Source: Mactromeris polynyma
Lineage: Eukaryota > Mollusca > Bivalvia > Venerida > Mactridae
Assembly: GCA_032209605.1 (NCBI GenBank)
Contig: JASFXZ010000001.1
Coordinates: 12,914,256-12,978,255, forward strand
Direction: 5' to 3'
Length of the DNA: 64,000 bases
Of the stretch, positions 47,865 through 59,924 are shown in pieces (the first letter of the stretch is position 1; each line of letters begins with the position of its first letter). The notes below the pieces were generated by a model that was given only the letters and a program-made list of their open reading frames with translations, searched no databases and had not been told where the DNA came from. The position numbers were made by a program, and so were the translations under genes.

Positions 47865-47873
47865 AGAAAGCAG
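47865..47873 (+). CDS. Possible 9-nt microexon
   Basis: AGAAAGCAG sits between a very pyrimidine-rich acceptor (TTGATTGTCTCTTTCTCACAG) and a fair donor (CAG|GTAATC). Microexons of this size exist in animals, but the pattern can arise by chance. Confidence 0.15.
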
Positions 47874-50730
47874 GTAATCTCGTGATCTCGTGAAGTTGTT
47901 GCTTCAGTTGTCATATTTGATCATTGTAATATTTAGTGGTTTACCTTGTGTGCTGAAAAAAGCATGGAATGAATAAAACTGAAAGAAGGGGTACACAAAT
48001 GCATCAAACTCTGTTATCAGAGCATTATGCTCTCCGTTTTGTCCTCAATTTAACTCAATTGTCTTGATATTTTGAATGTGACACAAATTTTTCTTTCACA
48101 TGCCAAAAAAAACCTTCTTCTGAACTGCTTAATAATCAGAAGTCAAAACATTTCTTTGAGTGGGCATATTTTACTATACTGCTTAGCGATTGAGGTATTC
48201 TCTGCGCAGTGTTTACACGACTTCAAGTCTCCTGACCGGTGTGTTGTCTATAGGTTTCCTTGTCCTACGTTGTACAACATATTTGTATTTCACATATTTA
48301 ATTGTGGACTGACTGTCTAAATTTTCAATGAATTCATACCTTATCAAGCAAATATGAATCCATAGAAGTTACAGGGGGAATCCTTTGCCAGTTTTTTGCT
48401 AGGGAGATTATGTCAGATTGTCATTTGTTTACTTTTCTACGTGTTTGACTTTTAAATTTTGATGATAAAGGAAATCTATTGTCGTTTGCCATAACGATGA
48501 TAATAAGATTATGGCTGATTAGAAGGGACAACATATGGATCTGTATGTAATAATCAAAATGTAGAATGTTTGATTAAGTATTGTACACATATTCAGGGGT
48601 TCCATAAGGTGCTGAATCTCAAGGGTCATTTTATCATTTTTGTCCTTCTTTTACCATTTTATAACCAAATACCTCTGATTTTGAGAAAATTTACCCTTCA
48701 GTCAGAATTCTGAGGGTCAAAATGTGGCATTTTGGAAATTCCAGGGGTCAAAGGTTCAACTCCAGGGTCAAATGGAACCCAAGCATATGGAGGGTTTGGT
48801 GCAAAACTCCAGTAATTTCTGCATTACCTAACCTAAGTTACAATTGTTTTGTGCAAAATCTTCCATAAATGCGAAACATGTAGATTTGTATAAGACTATG
48901 TGGACAAGCTGAGTAGTTTGTTTGAAGAATTTCCTGCCTTCTATTAAATGCATTATGACTAACATTTATTTTTTAAGTCATTTTTATATTGAATTTAAAT
49001 GGAGATGGTGCTGTATTTCTTTATTTAAGTATATATATGAAGATATTGTAATTTACCCCTGCCATGATTTGATGCAGCAATTGTTCTGTGTACAAACTGT
49101 GAATGCATCTCATCCTTGGTTATAATTTATACACTACCTCACAAAAAATAATAATATATTGAAGATAAAAATTGAATAAGTGACCGTCTTATCTATCAAG
49201 AGTGTTTGTCTTTCCGTGACATTTGCTATGGTCATTTGTCATCTCCCCTCTGATTCACATGTAAAAGTTTGTCTGCTGTTTGAGGAAGGGCAAGGTTGTA
49301 CATAATGGTTGATTATTTATTCCAAGAAGAATTGGTATGGTCAACTGACAACCTTCTGTAACTGAGAAATTGTTGCAAAATATCATTAAACCCGATTAAA
49401 ACAAGCAAATTCTAGAGTGTTTGAAGTCACAAAAAATGTCCAATTGTGAGAACTCTGAATGTAATTGTAAATATTGATAGTTGTGTTATACTGGTATCAA
49501 GTCATGATCAGCAGTTTTTCGGCGCAGCCGTACTAACATGGTTTTGCTCATAATTTGCATATCTGTGTTGTGTAATTCAACAAATCAAATCTTACGTTAA
49601 CCACCAAGACAATTTCTCTTCATCCAAACAACATTTGTAACCTTGATGCGGATTGGTTAACCTTTCGATAAAGGGTACGTTACCGAAATCCGTTTTGGAT
49701 CTGGAGTGACCAGCAATCGTAACATCTCGGCAGTTTTTTATGTTGCACAACAAATCTTAATCCTCAAATTGGGCTGACCATCTTTTTTCAAGATATTTCT
49801 TGTTAAGCATAGCTTCAAATGACCAGCATTCATTTACTACTTAAATATTGTTCTAAATTCTCTGCTGTAATCTGCTTGCATGACTATTATATATATCTGC
49901 TATTTTGAATGTAAATTTCATTTAGATACATATTGTAACCATGGGAGCAGAACTACATGATTACAACTTCATTATTTATTACTCAGTAATAGACTAAAAA
50001 TTAGAAATCCCCTGCAGGACTAGCATGTTTAATAGTGGTACATATTTATTCATTTATTGTGTCTTGATGGCAAAAAATTATGATTGTTAAATGTATTCTT
50101 TCAGTTTAATATAAATATTTTGAAGTGTTTTTAAAAGGCCAGATAGGCATTGAAGAGGACACTACCGATCTATTTCTTACCCTTCATATCATATGAATGG
50201 CTTTAAATTCATAACAAGATACATGTTTGTTTACTCAAACTGTGGCTTTTTCAATAAATATTGTTATCTGTTCCACTCTTTATGATTCCTGTGACTTATC
50301 CTTCATAGTGTCAGGTACAATATTTACTTTATGGATCTAGATTGTGTGAACTATGATTTGTTGCCGAAAATTACTTTTTCTTGCCAACTTTTCCATTTAA
50401 TGAGAAGGGTGTTGTGTTGACATTGGCCACGATTCAGTGAAATCAATGGTATTTACTTTTACTTGTATATCCATGGCCAAACAGGATAGATTTGAAAAGC
50501 AAAGACTGATCAAAGGTTTGTTGTTGTTGTATTAGGAGCAGTACTAATCATTCACTATTGGGTATCTCTGATTAAATTCAAAGTGGGTCCCTCATTCTAT
50601 TTAATTGTCCATCAAGTGGCCATGTTTTTGTTAAAACTTCATAGTGAATTCCATTCTTTCTGCTTATGTACTGTATATATTCAATAATCTTAGCAGTTTG
50701 GAAAGTGATAATGAAAGCTTCAAACATCAT
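47874..50730. other. Intron-like DNA
   Basis: AT-rich. A possible 184-bp inverted-end repeat spans 48597-48780 (GGGTTCCAT and its inverse). No gene seen. Confidence 0.45.
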
Positions 50731-51830
50731 ACATGTACTACAGCCGAGTAATTGCTGAAATATCATACAATACATGTACTACAGCCGAGTAATTGCTGAA
50801 ATATCATACAATACCTGTACTACAGCCGAGTAATTGCTGAAATATCATACAATACATGTACTACAGCCGAGTAATTGCTGAAATATCATACAATACATGT
50901 ACTACAGCCGAGTAATTGCTGAAATATCATACAATACATGTACTACAGCCGAGTAATTGCTGAAATATCATACAATACATGTACTACAGCCGAGTAATTG
51001 CTGAAATATCATACAATACATGTACTACAGCCGAGTAATTGCTGAAATATCATACAATACATGTACTACAGCCGAGTAATTGCTGAAATATCATACAATA
51101 CATGTACTACAGCCGAGTAATTGCTGAAATATCATACAATACATGTACTACAGCCGAGTAATTGCTGAAATATCATACAATACATGTACTACAGCCGAGT
51201 AATTGCTGAAATATCATACAATACATGTACTACAGCCGAGTAATTGCTGAAATATCATACAATACATGTACTACAGCCGAGTAATTGCTGAAATATCATA
51301 CAATACATGTACTACAGCCGAGTAATTGCTGAAATATCATACAATACATGTACTACAGCCGAGTAATTGCTGAAATATCATACAATACATGTACTACAGC
51401 CGAGTAATTGCTGAAATATCATACAATACATGTACTACAGCCGAGTAATTGCTGAAATATCATACAATACATGTACTACAGCCGAGTAATTGCTGAAATA
51501 TCATACAATACATGTACTACAGCCGAGTAATTGCTGAAATATCATACAATACATGTACTACAGCCGAGTAATTGCTGAAATATCATACAATACATGTACT
51601 ACAGCCGAGTAATTGCTGAAATATCATACAATACATGTACTACAGCCGAGTAATTGCTGAAATATCATACAATACATGTACTACAGCCGAGTAATTGCTG
51701 AAATATCATACAATACATGTACTACAGCCGAGTAATTGCTGAAATATCATACAATACATGTACTACAGCCGAGTAATTGCTGAAATATCATACAATACAT
51801 GTACTACAGCCGAGTAATTGCTGAAATATC
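50731..51830. repeat. 41-bp tandem array, 27 near-identical copies
   Basis: The unit begins ACATGTACTACAGCCGAG and ends TCATACAAT; copies start every 41 bp from 50731 to 51797. Only the third copy shows a difference (ACCTGTAC), so homogenisation or recent expansion is indicated. It ends 20 bp before the acceptor of the possible exon at 51851, so if that exon is real the array is intronic. Confidence 0.97.
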
Positions 51831-51850
51831 CATGTCCTTGTTTATTACAG

Positions 51851-51889
51851 CTATCCTCATAAAATTTCTCAGTGTCCTAACAGAAAATG
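51851..51889 (+). CDS. Possible 39-nt exon
   Basis: A strong acceptor (CATGTCCTTGTTTATTACAG) and a strong donor (AAAATG|GTACGT) enclose 39 nt. Two frames are open: ILIKFLSVLTEN (amphipathic) or YPHKISQCPNRK. It cannot be joined in phase to the candidate at 55228 without another exon. Real splice sites are plausible; coding is uncertain. Confidence 0.3.
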
Positions 51890-53399
51890 GTACGTACTGA
51901 ATAAAACAGTTTTCTTGATATTCATGCAGAAGTGCTGCATTGTTTTTTCCATATTTTTTGTAATGTTCGCAATATCTCATATTGTTTGAATATGTAGGTG
52001 ACACATTAGAATTTTTAATCTATTTTACAAAATGAATTTTATTTCTTTGTATTTTTTTCTTTCTAAAAAGAAAATTCTGTTGGGTATCATTGAGCCATTT
52101 AAAATCTTAATGTTCGACACTTAACTCTCTATTCTGTTTGCTGGCAATGTACCAAATTAGGTGCAATGTGACAAAGGCGTGTTTTTTCCATTATAAGGCC
52201 ACAATGAATATAGGTTAAAACACGTTTACTGTGTTACTGAAAACAAATAATCTATAAATGTATTTCCACAATTGCTAACATCAATGAGATAGAAGACAAG
52301 AAATGAAACATCTTAAATATTCTATTGACAGTTAATGTGAAATTTGAGAAACTCATGGAAAGCCAAATATTTGGTGTCTTCTTCAAAACTTGTAGTGAAA
52401 GTAAATTAATGTGTTAAATCCAGTTCTACAAATGATGTCTTGCTCACCAGTTATAGCCAAACGGCTTGGTCTTTAACTCTTGTCAACAGATTTACCAAAA
52501 ATTATCATATTTTGGAAGAGAACTAAGTATACAGAGCTCTAGGTAAGACGCATGCGTGCCCGCAAAACTTGGAAATATGCATAAAAAATTATTTCTGTGT
52601 GTCATAAAACAAATTGAAAAATCACTGACGCATTCCGGTCAAATTCCATGCATCAAACTTATACAATACTGGTTCCCATACTAAATAATGAATGTATAGG
52701 CATGCTTGTCAAAACTATGAACCTCGCTATCCTAACACCAGTGATGTTACCTCTGTGAAACAGACCAGATGAAAATGGCTGAATGTGGGGGGGGGGGAGG
52801 GGGGGTTAATGTTCTATTTTAGACAAAAGTCCGGGGAGTGAAGACTCTTTGACCCCAAAAATTATCTGGAACTCTGAAGTACATATATGATTATTTTTGC
52901 TTTCATGGAAGTGTTCATAAACTGTTCATCTGCTTCATTAAAATCAATTGACGATTACAACACTATGTGGATCTGACAACAACTGATGAAAAGGTGACCA
53001 TGTTCAATCAAACTTTCCACCAGTCAGTTAGTCTTTCTTTTTAGGTGTTGATTATGTGACAATAGAGGTGTTTATTTATCACAAGAAAATCTATATTTAG
53101 CTGAGATCCTAATTATCGATGTGCAATTATCATGCATTTACTGCAAAACAGGAATTGTCTGCGTCCATTTGTAGCTTGTATGTAATGATAATTTCTAAAA
53201 TTTGAAGTACATTCCATGTCAGCCATACTTTCTCTAGATGGAGAATTTCAGTGATAATCTGAGTCATCATCTGATCTAACCTGTGTTAGGAAGATGATGA
53301 ATTTTAGTCAGATTGATGAAATTGTTCATGACACATTTGCCAGCATCAGGACTCGAGTCCTCTGAGACTATTTCATGTTAGATTGTCATTAGAACTATA
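51890..53399. other. Intron-like DNA
   Basis: AT-rich with a G-homopolymer tract at about 52787-52806. No gene. Confidence 0.5.
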
Positions 53400-53651
53400 G
53401 GATCCAGGTGGGAGAGGCAAACTCAGCACACGCAGTCCCCCCCCTCCCTCTACATGTAAGTATGAGTATAAATACGAAAATATACTGAGATCTTTAATTG
53501 TAAGATTTTCAAATAACCAATTCTACTTTATTGTTGCATTACATTCTATAATGATGATGTTTATGTATAATTATACTATGTAATATTATCCTGCCGTTTT
53601 ATAAGGCTTGAGCAAAACCAAAAAGTTACACGCCCCCAAATCCTGGATCCG
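53400..53651. repeat. Probable MITE, GGATCCAGG ends
   Basis: GGATCCAGG (53400-53408) and its inverse (53643-53651) bound about 250 bp, with C-rich and G-rich strings inside the ends as in the element at 41874. No target duplication identified. Confidence 0.5.
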
Positions 53652-53659
53652 CCTCGGGT

Positions 53660-54890
53660 TAGGATAGTTTTATGAAACCTGATCAAGTTTCTATTATAAG
53701 ATCTTATTGATCCATTCCTAGAGAAATAAAAAAAATTCCCCAGAAGAAATAACACTACTTCCTGATGGCCTGAAAATGTTTAAGTAAGATAACAATGGAG
53801 GTTTACATGTAAAATTAACATCAATCTTTTCAATTATTTGACTTATCAGCAAATACAATACTCTTCTGTCTTCTTGAGTAAAGAAAATAGTCGAAATTTG
53901 TTCACTTGAACAAGGTTTTATCTTATATTTGAATGTCATCTTATGTGGGATTAAAATTTGAGGGCCTAGAGCACACTGTCGCATTGTATGCCAACATGAT
54001 GAAGCCATTTTGCCAGGCATTTAACATTCTGTTGTATATTGATTTGTTTAAAATGAAGTGGTTAAACAATATTTTAGATGAAAACATCATTCATTATCTG
54101 AATATGGTTTGTCTCGTTCAAACAGTTGGGACAAATTCTCCATGTAATGTTTATGCAGTTTATTTGTTAAATCTTACATTTAAAGTTGCCAGTGATCTTT
54201 TCAATTCTACTGTATCTTCACTGTTGTGGTATTCGTATATTGTGCAGAAAATGAGAGTTTGTTTCAATCCCTGTTACTAGCTCACTACAATGTATATGGC
54301 AAATAGTGAATATTTGACTGTTTGTTTAATTCAATCTTATTAGTCTGTGAAAATGAACGACCATCTTCAGAATTTATGGTTATCTTGTTTTGGCTCTAAC
54401 TATAATTTTTGATTCGTTATTGGTATTTGATATTTCTTCACTTGACTTTGCATTATTAGCTGTTAAGATATCTAGAGTTCCAATTACAAAATCCTCCGGT
54501 CATAGAACAAGTGGAAATTTTGAATAATTTTATTCCGCTCTAACCCATATTGTAATCCTAATGTTGAGCATATGTGTTAGGAATTAATTCATTTATGATA
54601 TTTCTGGCATGTGTTAGCTAACTTTGTGTAGTATGAAGTGTGAATTGCGTGATATATCAACGTCATATTTATACCAAAACAGTGCCAGCATTGTATATTT
54701 ATTTATATGATGGAATTTGGCCAAGTTGGTAAATCATGTCATAAATATGTTTACCCTTCTCAAGGTTTCAACTTGTAAAACACTACTTGATTATGTATAT
54801 ATACTATCCATGGTTTATTTATGTTACAAATAAACTGATCAGCATTTAATTTGTGTGCAGGAGCTCATTACAATCCCTATCCCAGTGAAA
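53660..54890. other. No gene seen
   Basis: Opposite-strand open frames of about 100-115 codons (53718-54020 minus, 53933-54280 plus) overlap, have no motif or splice context, and are probably chance. Confidence 0.45.
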
Positions 54891-54894
54891 ATGT

Positions 54895-55130
54895 CTGTGC
54901 AACACCACTAAATTCCAAAGGTTAACATAAATCCACTGGAATTTCAGTGAAATACCATTGGAATATCAGTGCATCCCAGTGGTAAACATAAATACACTGG
55001 AATTGCAGTGGAATACCATTGGAATACCACTGGTAAACAAGAATCCAAGAGGCAGTAAACATTGGTCTAAAGAATTCCACTGGTATTATACTACTGGATT
55101 TCCAGTGGACAAAATTAATCCAATGGCAAT
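54895..55130. repeat. Region of dispersed palindromic words (CCACTGG / CCAGTGG)
   Basis: About 235 bp in which CCACTGGAATTTCAGTG, ACCATTGGAATA, CCCAGTGGTAAACATAA and their inverses recur without a fixed spacing. Its architecture is like the region at 27780-28270 with different words. Confidence 0.6.
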
Positions 55131-55227
55131 ATTTTTTCGTATATCCACTTCAGTTGTAAGTGTTGCATTATAATCACTCTTCATGGATTAAAATAACCTT
55201 TATTTGTTGTTTTATTTTCACCTATAG

Positions 55228-55371
55228 GAAATTCGTAACTTGAGGGAAAAAACATGCGGTCAATGTACTGTTCCTGAGGATTGTCCTCAATGCAATCATT
55301 TTGTGTTCTGTCAAATCTTTTGTATTAGGAAATTGGTATTGTTGATTATTAGGATAACTTCCATGAACTAA
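55228..55371 (+). CDS. Possible exon with CXXC-like cysteine pattern
   Basis: A strong acceptor (TTGTTTTATTTTCACCTATAG) precedes 47 open codons to TAA. The start reads EIRNLREKTCGQCTVPEDCP and is followed by QCNHFVFCQ. CGQC, then VPEDC and a CxxC-like pair, recall the CXXC DNA-binding finger of KMT2/MLL-type proteins, but one CxxC spacing is missing and the KFGG segment is absent. So it may be decayed, an alternative end, or chance. There is no good donor. Confidence 0.25.
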   Translation, partial: EIRNLREKTCGQCTVPEDCPQCNHFVFCQIFCIRKLVLLIIRITSMN

Positions 55372-56700
55372 GATTTTGCATCTAAAATAGAATAAAAACT
55401 CAAGGCTAGCACTTCAATGTTACCTTATAGCCGTTGTCTATTAAAGATGTATCTGGCTCATCTGAACATAAAAGGATTTAATTGGCTTCATCCAGTATTG
55501 TTGTTACATTGGCTAAAACATCTCTATAAGAACCATTGCATTGTATAACCGATTGAAAATATATTTTTTCACCTTAATACTAACAATCAAACTTGTAAAA
55601 TAGCCGGATTGTTAAAAAACTGGAAGTTTAAAAAAAATTATGATGCATAAACATCTTTCATCAATAAATACGGATCAATACATTATGAGTTCATTCTTTG
55701 TTAATGCATGTTTATTGATATTTAAACTATAGGAAATATATTTTTCATGTTTGATTAGGTAAACAAATGAATAAAAAATGAGCATAATATATTTTTAAAA
55801 CTCCATCCTGGCTGCTAAACCTTGCCAAACCTTGTCTCAAAATATCCAATTTTATAACAAAATTGCATTAGTTATTCAAATTAGTTACTTGTTTCCCAAA
55901 TCTTGCTACCAACTTTTGAAAATGAGAACCAGTCTGGAAACTGAATCATTCGGTTCTTTCTTTCTGCTAGTTTTGTGCATGGTTCGAGTTTTACAAACAG
56001 CAAACAAGGCAGTATCGTGCAGGCCTAAATTGGCGCATTTTAAATTTTTGAACAAAAGAAAGCAGACAAAAATGATGGTATCGCAGCGCGTGTTATTATT
56101 TCATACATTCGTATCATAAGCTGTGAATAGCAATATGCTGCGTATTAACTCGTAAGTTGGGGGTTATCTCTGTAATAGAGTCGCCAATTAACAATTTTAT
56201 TGCCAATTGTCATATCTGAATACAATAGAAACGTGTGAAACTTGAATAAACAACATGACTAGCTAGGTTCGCATAGTATTTTGATCAGTGTCACCAAGCG
56301 CTTGATTCCCTGGTTTAGAGCGTCTATACGACCCCAAAAACGTGATTTTCGGACTGGTATCCCGATTTTACACTTTCAGTTTGACAAGTTATTTCAGCGA
56401 ACCAGTCGGGAATTAATTAAAACATACCCCATAACAATACCACAAACAATATGACACGTCCAACGGTTAATTGGTGTTAATTGACACGACTGTAGGATAA
56501 AAAGTGTAGAAACATCAAAAGATCGATAAACAATATAAAGGTGTTGGAGATCTTTCATAAATGGCACCCGGCAATTACTCTAAAACAACAATGACGAGTG
56601 CGAATAATTCCTTCACACAATAACCTAATTATTAATTTTCTGTAACTTCCAATCATTCTTGTCTTTTCCATGAAGACGTTCACATATTTTATTGAAGAAT
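55372..56700. other. No gene seen
   Basis: AT-rich. A 95-codon plus frame at 55832-56119 has no motif or splice context. Confidence 0.45.
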
Positions 56701-57195
56701 ATCTAAAGTTACTATTTTACATCTTGTATGTCTACTAGTATTATTCAATGGTTGAAAAATGGCAAAGTCGTATCCCGTTCTCGCGTGCACTCTGGATGAC
56801 AATGCAGCCGTATGTTCTTTATATAAAAATCGTAAACAAACTAAAATCAATTTATGAATTGATGTTCCATTTAAACCACTCTTACGTTCTAGTAATCAAA
56901 GTGCGTCAAAATATTCCATTCTTTAAGACAATCTAAAGTTACTAGTTTATATCTAGTATGTCTACAAGTATTATTCAATGGTTGAAAAATGGGAAAGTCG
57001 CAACCCGTCCACCGTCCGAACCGGGTCTACATGAAAGTTGCAGTGCGTGCACTCCGGATGACAACGATTTTATGCAGTCGTGTATTCTTTATATAAACAT
57101 CGTAAACAAAGAAAAATCAATTTATGAATTAATGTTCCATTTAAACCAATCTTACGTACTAGTAATCAAACTGTGTCAAAATATATCCATGTTCC
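56701..57195. repeat. Two-copy tandem duplication, 230-bp spacing
   Basis: ATCTAAAGTTACTA starts both copies (56701 and 56931). Both contain AGTATTATTCAATGGTTG, AAAAATGG, TTCTTTATATAAA, CAATTTATGAATT and GTTCCATTTAAACCA. The second copy has about 30 additional bp (GTCCGAACCGGGTC...). Divergence of roughly 10 percent suggests an old event. Open frames in it are not conserved between copies. Confidence 0.9.
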
Positions 57196-57199
57196 TAAT

Positions 57200-58100
57200 T
57201 ATTCCACAAAGATTATCAGAAAAAACAGCGACATATTATGAAAAGAAAAAACGTAAGAGCATATACACACATTTTCGGACAGTCAAAAATTCGGATAGCC
57301 ATGTTAGTCTCGGAAGTTTAATAATCGCGCAGACTTAAATTCGCGCTTCGTCTCTAGCGCGAAATACGCGAAAATTAGACCTGCGCGAATTCAAATGATA
57401 CTACAGTATATTGTTTATTTTGTGTTTTCCTTATTTGGAATATATTCTTTTGAAGAGCAAAATTATACTCTCTTTCTTTTACTAATTTGTTTTTTGCAAG
57501 GGGCTCGTCAGAGCCAATTGCTATAGTAGGCGAAATCCGCGGACACTCATCGGATAAACTCTTACATTCTGAACCGCCAAATCTACATACTCCTGAAGAA
57601 AGTAGTCCCTGTCTAACAAAGGAATAGCGGTAAGCATGTGCGATATCAGCTGGAAACGGATTTGAACTGATATCACTGACGCATTAGAAAGAGACCCATT
57701 GTTATTTAAATATTGCAAATATAGAACAAAAAAAATTATATATCAACACGGACTATGATAATGTTTATATGGCTGTGATATCAGTCCAAAGACTCGCGAT
57801 CGCGTTATATCCGACCGCGTTATAAATCTAAAGACATATGAAACATAGAGAATACCAACTTACCCCACCCACCCAATATAGCGTTGTGTATACAACATTT
57901 TCATAAATTTGGCATTTGTTTAAATAAATAGGTTGATGAAAATATATAAAACTTATTTATGCACTATTATTTGAAACTATTTCAAAACAAATCTCATTAA
58001 TTATTTAAAACAAAGCTAAAATATGATCATTTCTCTTTCGGAACTGCGATATTTTGGCGGCATTGTATTATTTGTTACCCGTGAAAATTGTCCTTGCTTC
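57200..58100. other. No gene seen
   Basis: AT-rich with CG-containing short palindromes (GCGCGAAATACGCG near 57355; GCGATCGCG near 57795). No gene. Confidence 0.5.
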
Positions 58101-58110
58101 AACTTTCTTT

Positions 58111-58215
58111 GGGGGGCAGATGTCCCAGCTTACATTTAGTCTGGGGGGCAAACGTCCGCCTTGCCATTTTTACACTGGGGGGCAAATGTCCGGGGGGCAA
58201 ATGTCCGTATCCCAT
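58111..58215. repeat. Single arm of a third foldback-like element
   Basis: GGGGGGCAGATGTCC, GGGGGGCAAACGTCCGC, GGGGGGCAAATGTCC and a final GGGGGGCAAATGTCCGTATC repeat in one orientation. The pattern is like an arm of element A at 829-1291 in style, with different sequence. The opposite arm was not found. It abuts the broken end of the second P-like copy. Confidence 0.55.
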
Positions 58216-58224
58216 TTACTCATT

Positions 58225-59166
58225 TCTGCCCTATCATAAACTGTAAACACCAGTGAAAATGAAATAATGAAGAAATCAGAACTTTTCTAACTCTTATAAA
58301 TTACGTTTAAAAGTAATACTCAACAGTGAGTAACCAATACCAGTAAATCACCTGTATTTTCTTTTTTTCACTAGTATTAACAAAAATAAAAAGAATTTTT
58401 CTGCATATATATTTATAGCTATACTATTTTTTAATCTCAATAATTATTGATGTTATACTTGATTCTGGGCATTTTTAGTTTTACAAACTAGGCCGTTATA
58501 ACTAATTTATAAAGTAATGTCATCCTAAGCATAAATATCAAATACTTACCTAAACGCTGGTAAAAGTCAAATATTGTAGTTTATCAAAACAATATAATGT
58601 TCATTCAACACGCAGGTATATTGATCATATCAGACATTTATATAAATTGCAACTTATTAAAACAAGAAGATGAGAAGGATAGTTTGGCAAAATAAACTTG
58701 CACCGCTTTCTAATTATTGATTCGAATGACATAATTAAGCAAGAATTTAGCTAATCAGTGTAAAATTGTTTAACAGTATGTTGTTGCTTGCATATGTATG
58801 TAAAACAAACATATTTTAAGTTGTTACATTGTGTTTCTTCATCTTCCAGTTCATTAATGTCTTAATTTCTGCCCCCTCCCAGTAAAGCTGATATAAATAA
58901 ATATTTTTTTTTTTCTAGTCTCTCCAGATATCTGCTGTCCGAATAACACAATCCGTAGCTGTATCTTTTCACCATTGTCAAATATTAACAAAATATAATA
59001 TAATCACAATGCTATCATCATCATAAATCTATTAAACCTTATTTTTTATAGCGCAGTAATCTCTTCTTGTTTGTCTAAGGTTTGTCTAAGGTAAGCGATC
59101 TGTTGGGGGTGTGTCGAAATCCCGTTATCTGATTGGGCAATCGGCATGTCAATCAAATATCTGAGG
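58225..59166 (-). mobile_element. Second, LINE-free copy of the P-like element (partial)
   Basis: The reverse complement is homologous to 16675-17197 joined directly to 18993-19352. Shared strings include CTCAGATATTTGATTGACA, GATAACGGGATTTCGACACA, TAATAAGTTGCAATTTATAT, GTGTTGAATGAACATTAT and CAATAATTATTGAGAT. At the position of the LINE the sequence runs without a break (near 58640), which is the pre-insertion site. The terminal inverted repeats are not present: homology stops at CCTCAG near 59166 and, on the other side, at the GGGGGGC arm. A 34-bp or so insertion relative to copy 1 is seen near 58390-58430. Confidence 0.85.
58910..58975 (-). pseudogene. THAP-domain remnant, second copy
   Basis: From ATG at 58975 (minus) the frame reads MVKRYSYGLCYSDSRYLERL, so Cys5 of the finger is Tyr. 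A run of 11 A makes the frame unreliable after that. It is the paralogue of 16851-16913. Confidence 0.45.
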
Positions 59167-59169
59167 ATT

Positions 59170-59786
59170 TAAAGAAATCTCGCCGGTCGCGATCATCTAA
59201 TTGGTCAAGGTAAGGAGAATAATTGAACGTGGGCGTGTTAGAAATCAACATTAGCTACTCCCGTGACGTCATAGATTCAGCACAAGCCAAGGTCAAATTA
59301 CGTTGATGTTTATGAAATGTGTTGAAAAACATTAGAAGGTGACATTTGTGTAAATATTGATGGTTATCATAATTGGACATATATCTCTTATGGTGCGTAT
59401 ATCCAGTTTAAGTAATCTTGTTAATTCGCGATCTTTTAGTAAAATAAACTTGTAAACTTAACAGCACGTGATTTCGCGAAAAAGAGCAGACAGCAAATCG
59501 CGAAAAAAATACGATTTTGATAAATTTTTCTTCCTTTTTTGACAAATTTTAGGATTTTTCATGAAAATAATGGGGAGCCATGATGACATCGTGTTATAAT
59601 AGATATCACGCTATATCCAACCGCGGTGTAACGGAGTTGCAGTGTATACATAAACTGTTCACTTATTTCCGCGTTCTATCAGCCATTTTGGGACCAACAA
59701 GCCAATCAGAATCTTGCTTTCACTCTGGTTCCAATATCTACGTATACACGCAAACTAGGACACAGAGACCAGTACTCCTAGCTAAC
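59170..59786. other. No gene seen; CRE-like site
   Basis: TGACGTCA at 59264-59271 with ATTGG about 60 bp upstream and GGGCGTG nearby, a possible promoter-like cluster, but no transcript can be placed. Confidence 0.35.
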
Positions 59787-59810
59787 CACGTGACTTCAAC
59801 CTTATAAATA
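59787..59810 (+). promoter_or_regulatory. E-box and TATA box, possible core promoter
   Basis: CACGTG (59787-59792) lies 10 bp before TATAAATA (59803-59810). A start about 30 bp on would fall in GCGGGTCACCGTC near 59830. The downstream transcript would run into the GCTCA-word region; no coding frame is evident. Confidence 0.4.
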
Positions 59811-59924
59811 CCAGGCGAACGCGCGGGTCACCGTCAAAATCGCTATACATTTGGCAGAGTAAGCGTCGTCGGATACAGGAGGTATTAGTGGAACTCCACT
59901 CATTTTCTCTCACTTTGGTGACAA

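Noticed and set aside
53718..54280. Overlapping 100- and 115-codon frames on opposite strands
   Set aside because: No domain, no splice signals, low-complexity hydrophobic composition; lengths expected by chance in a window this size.
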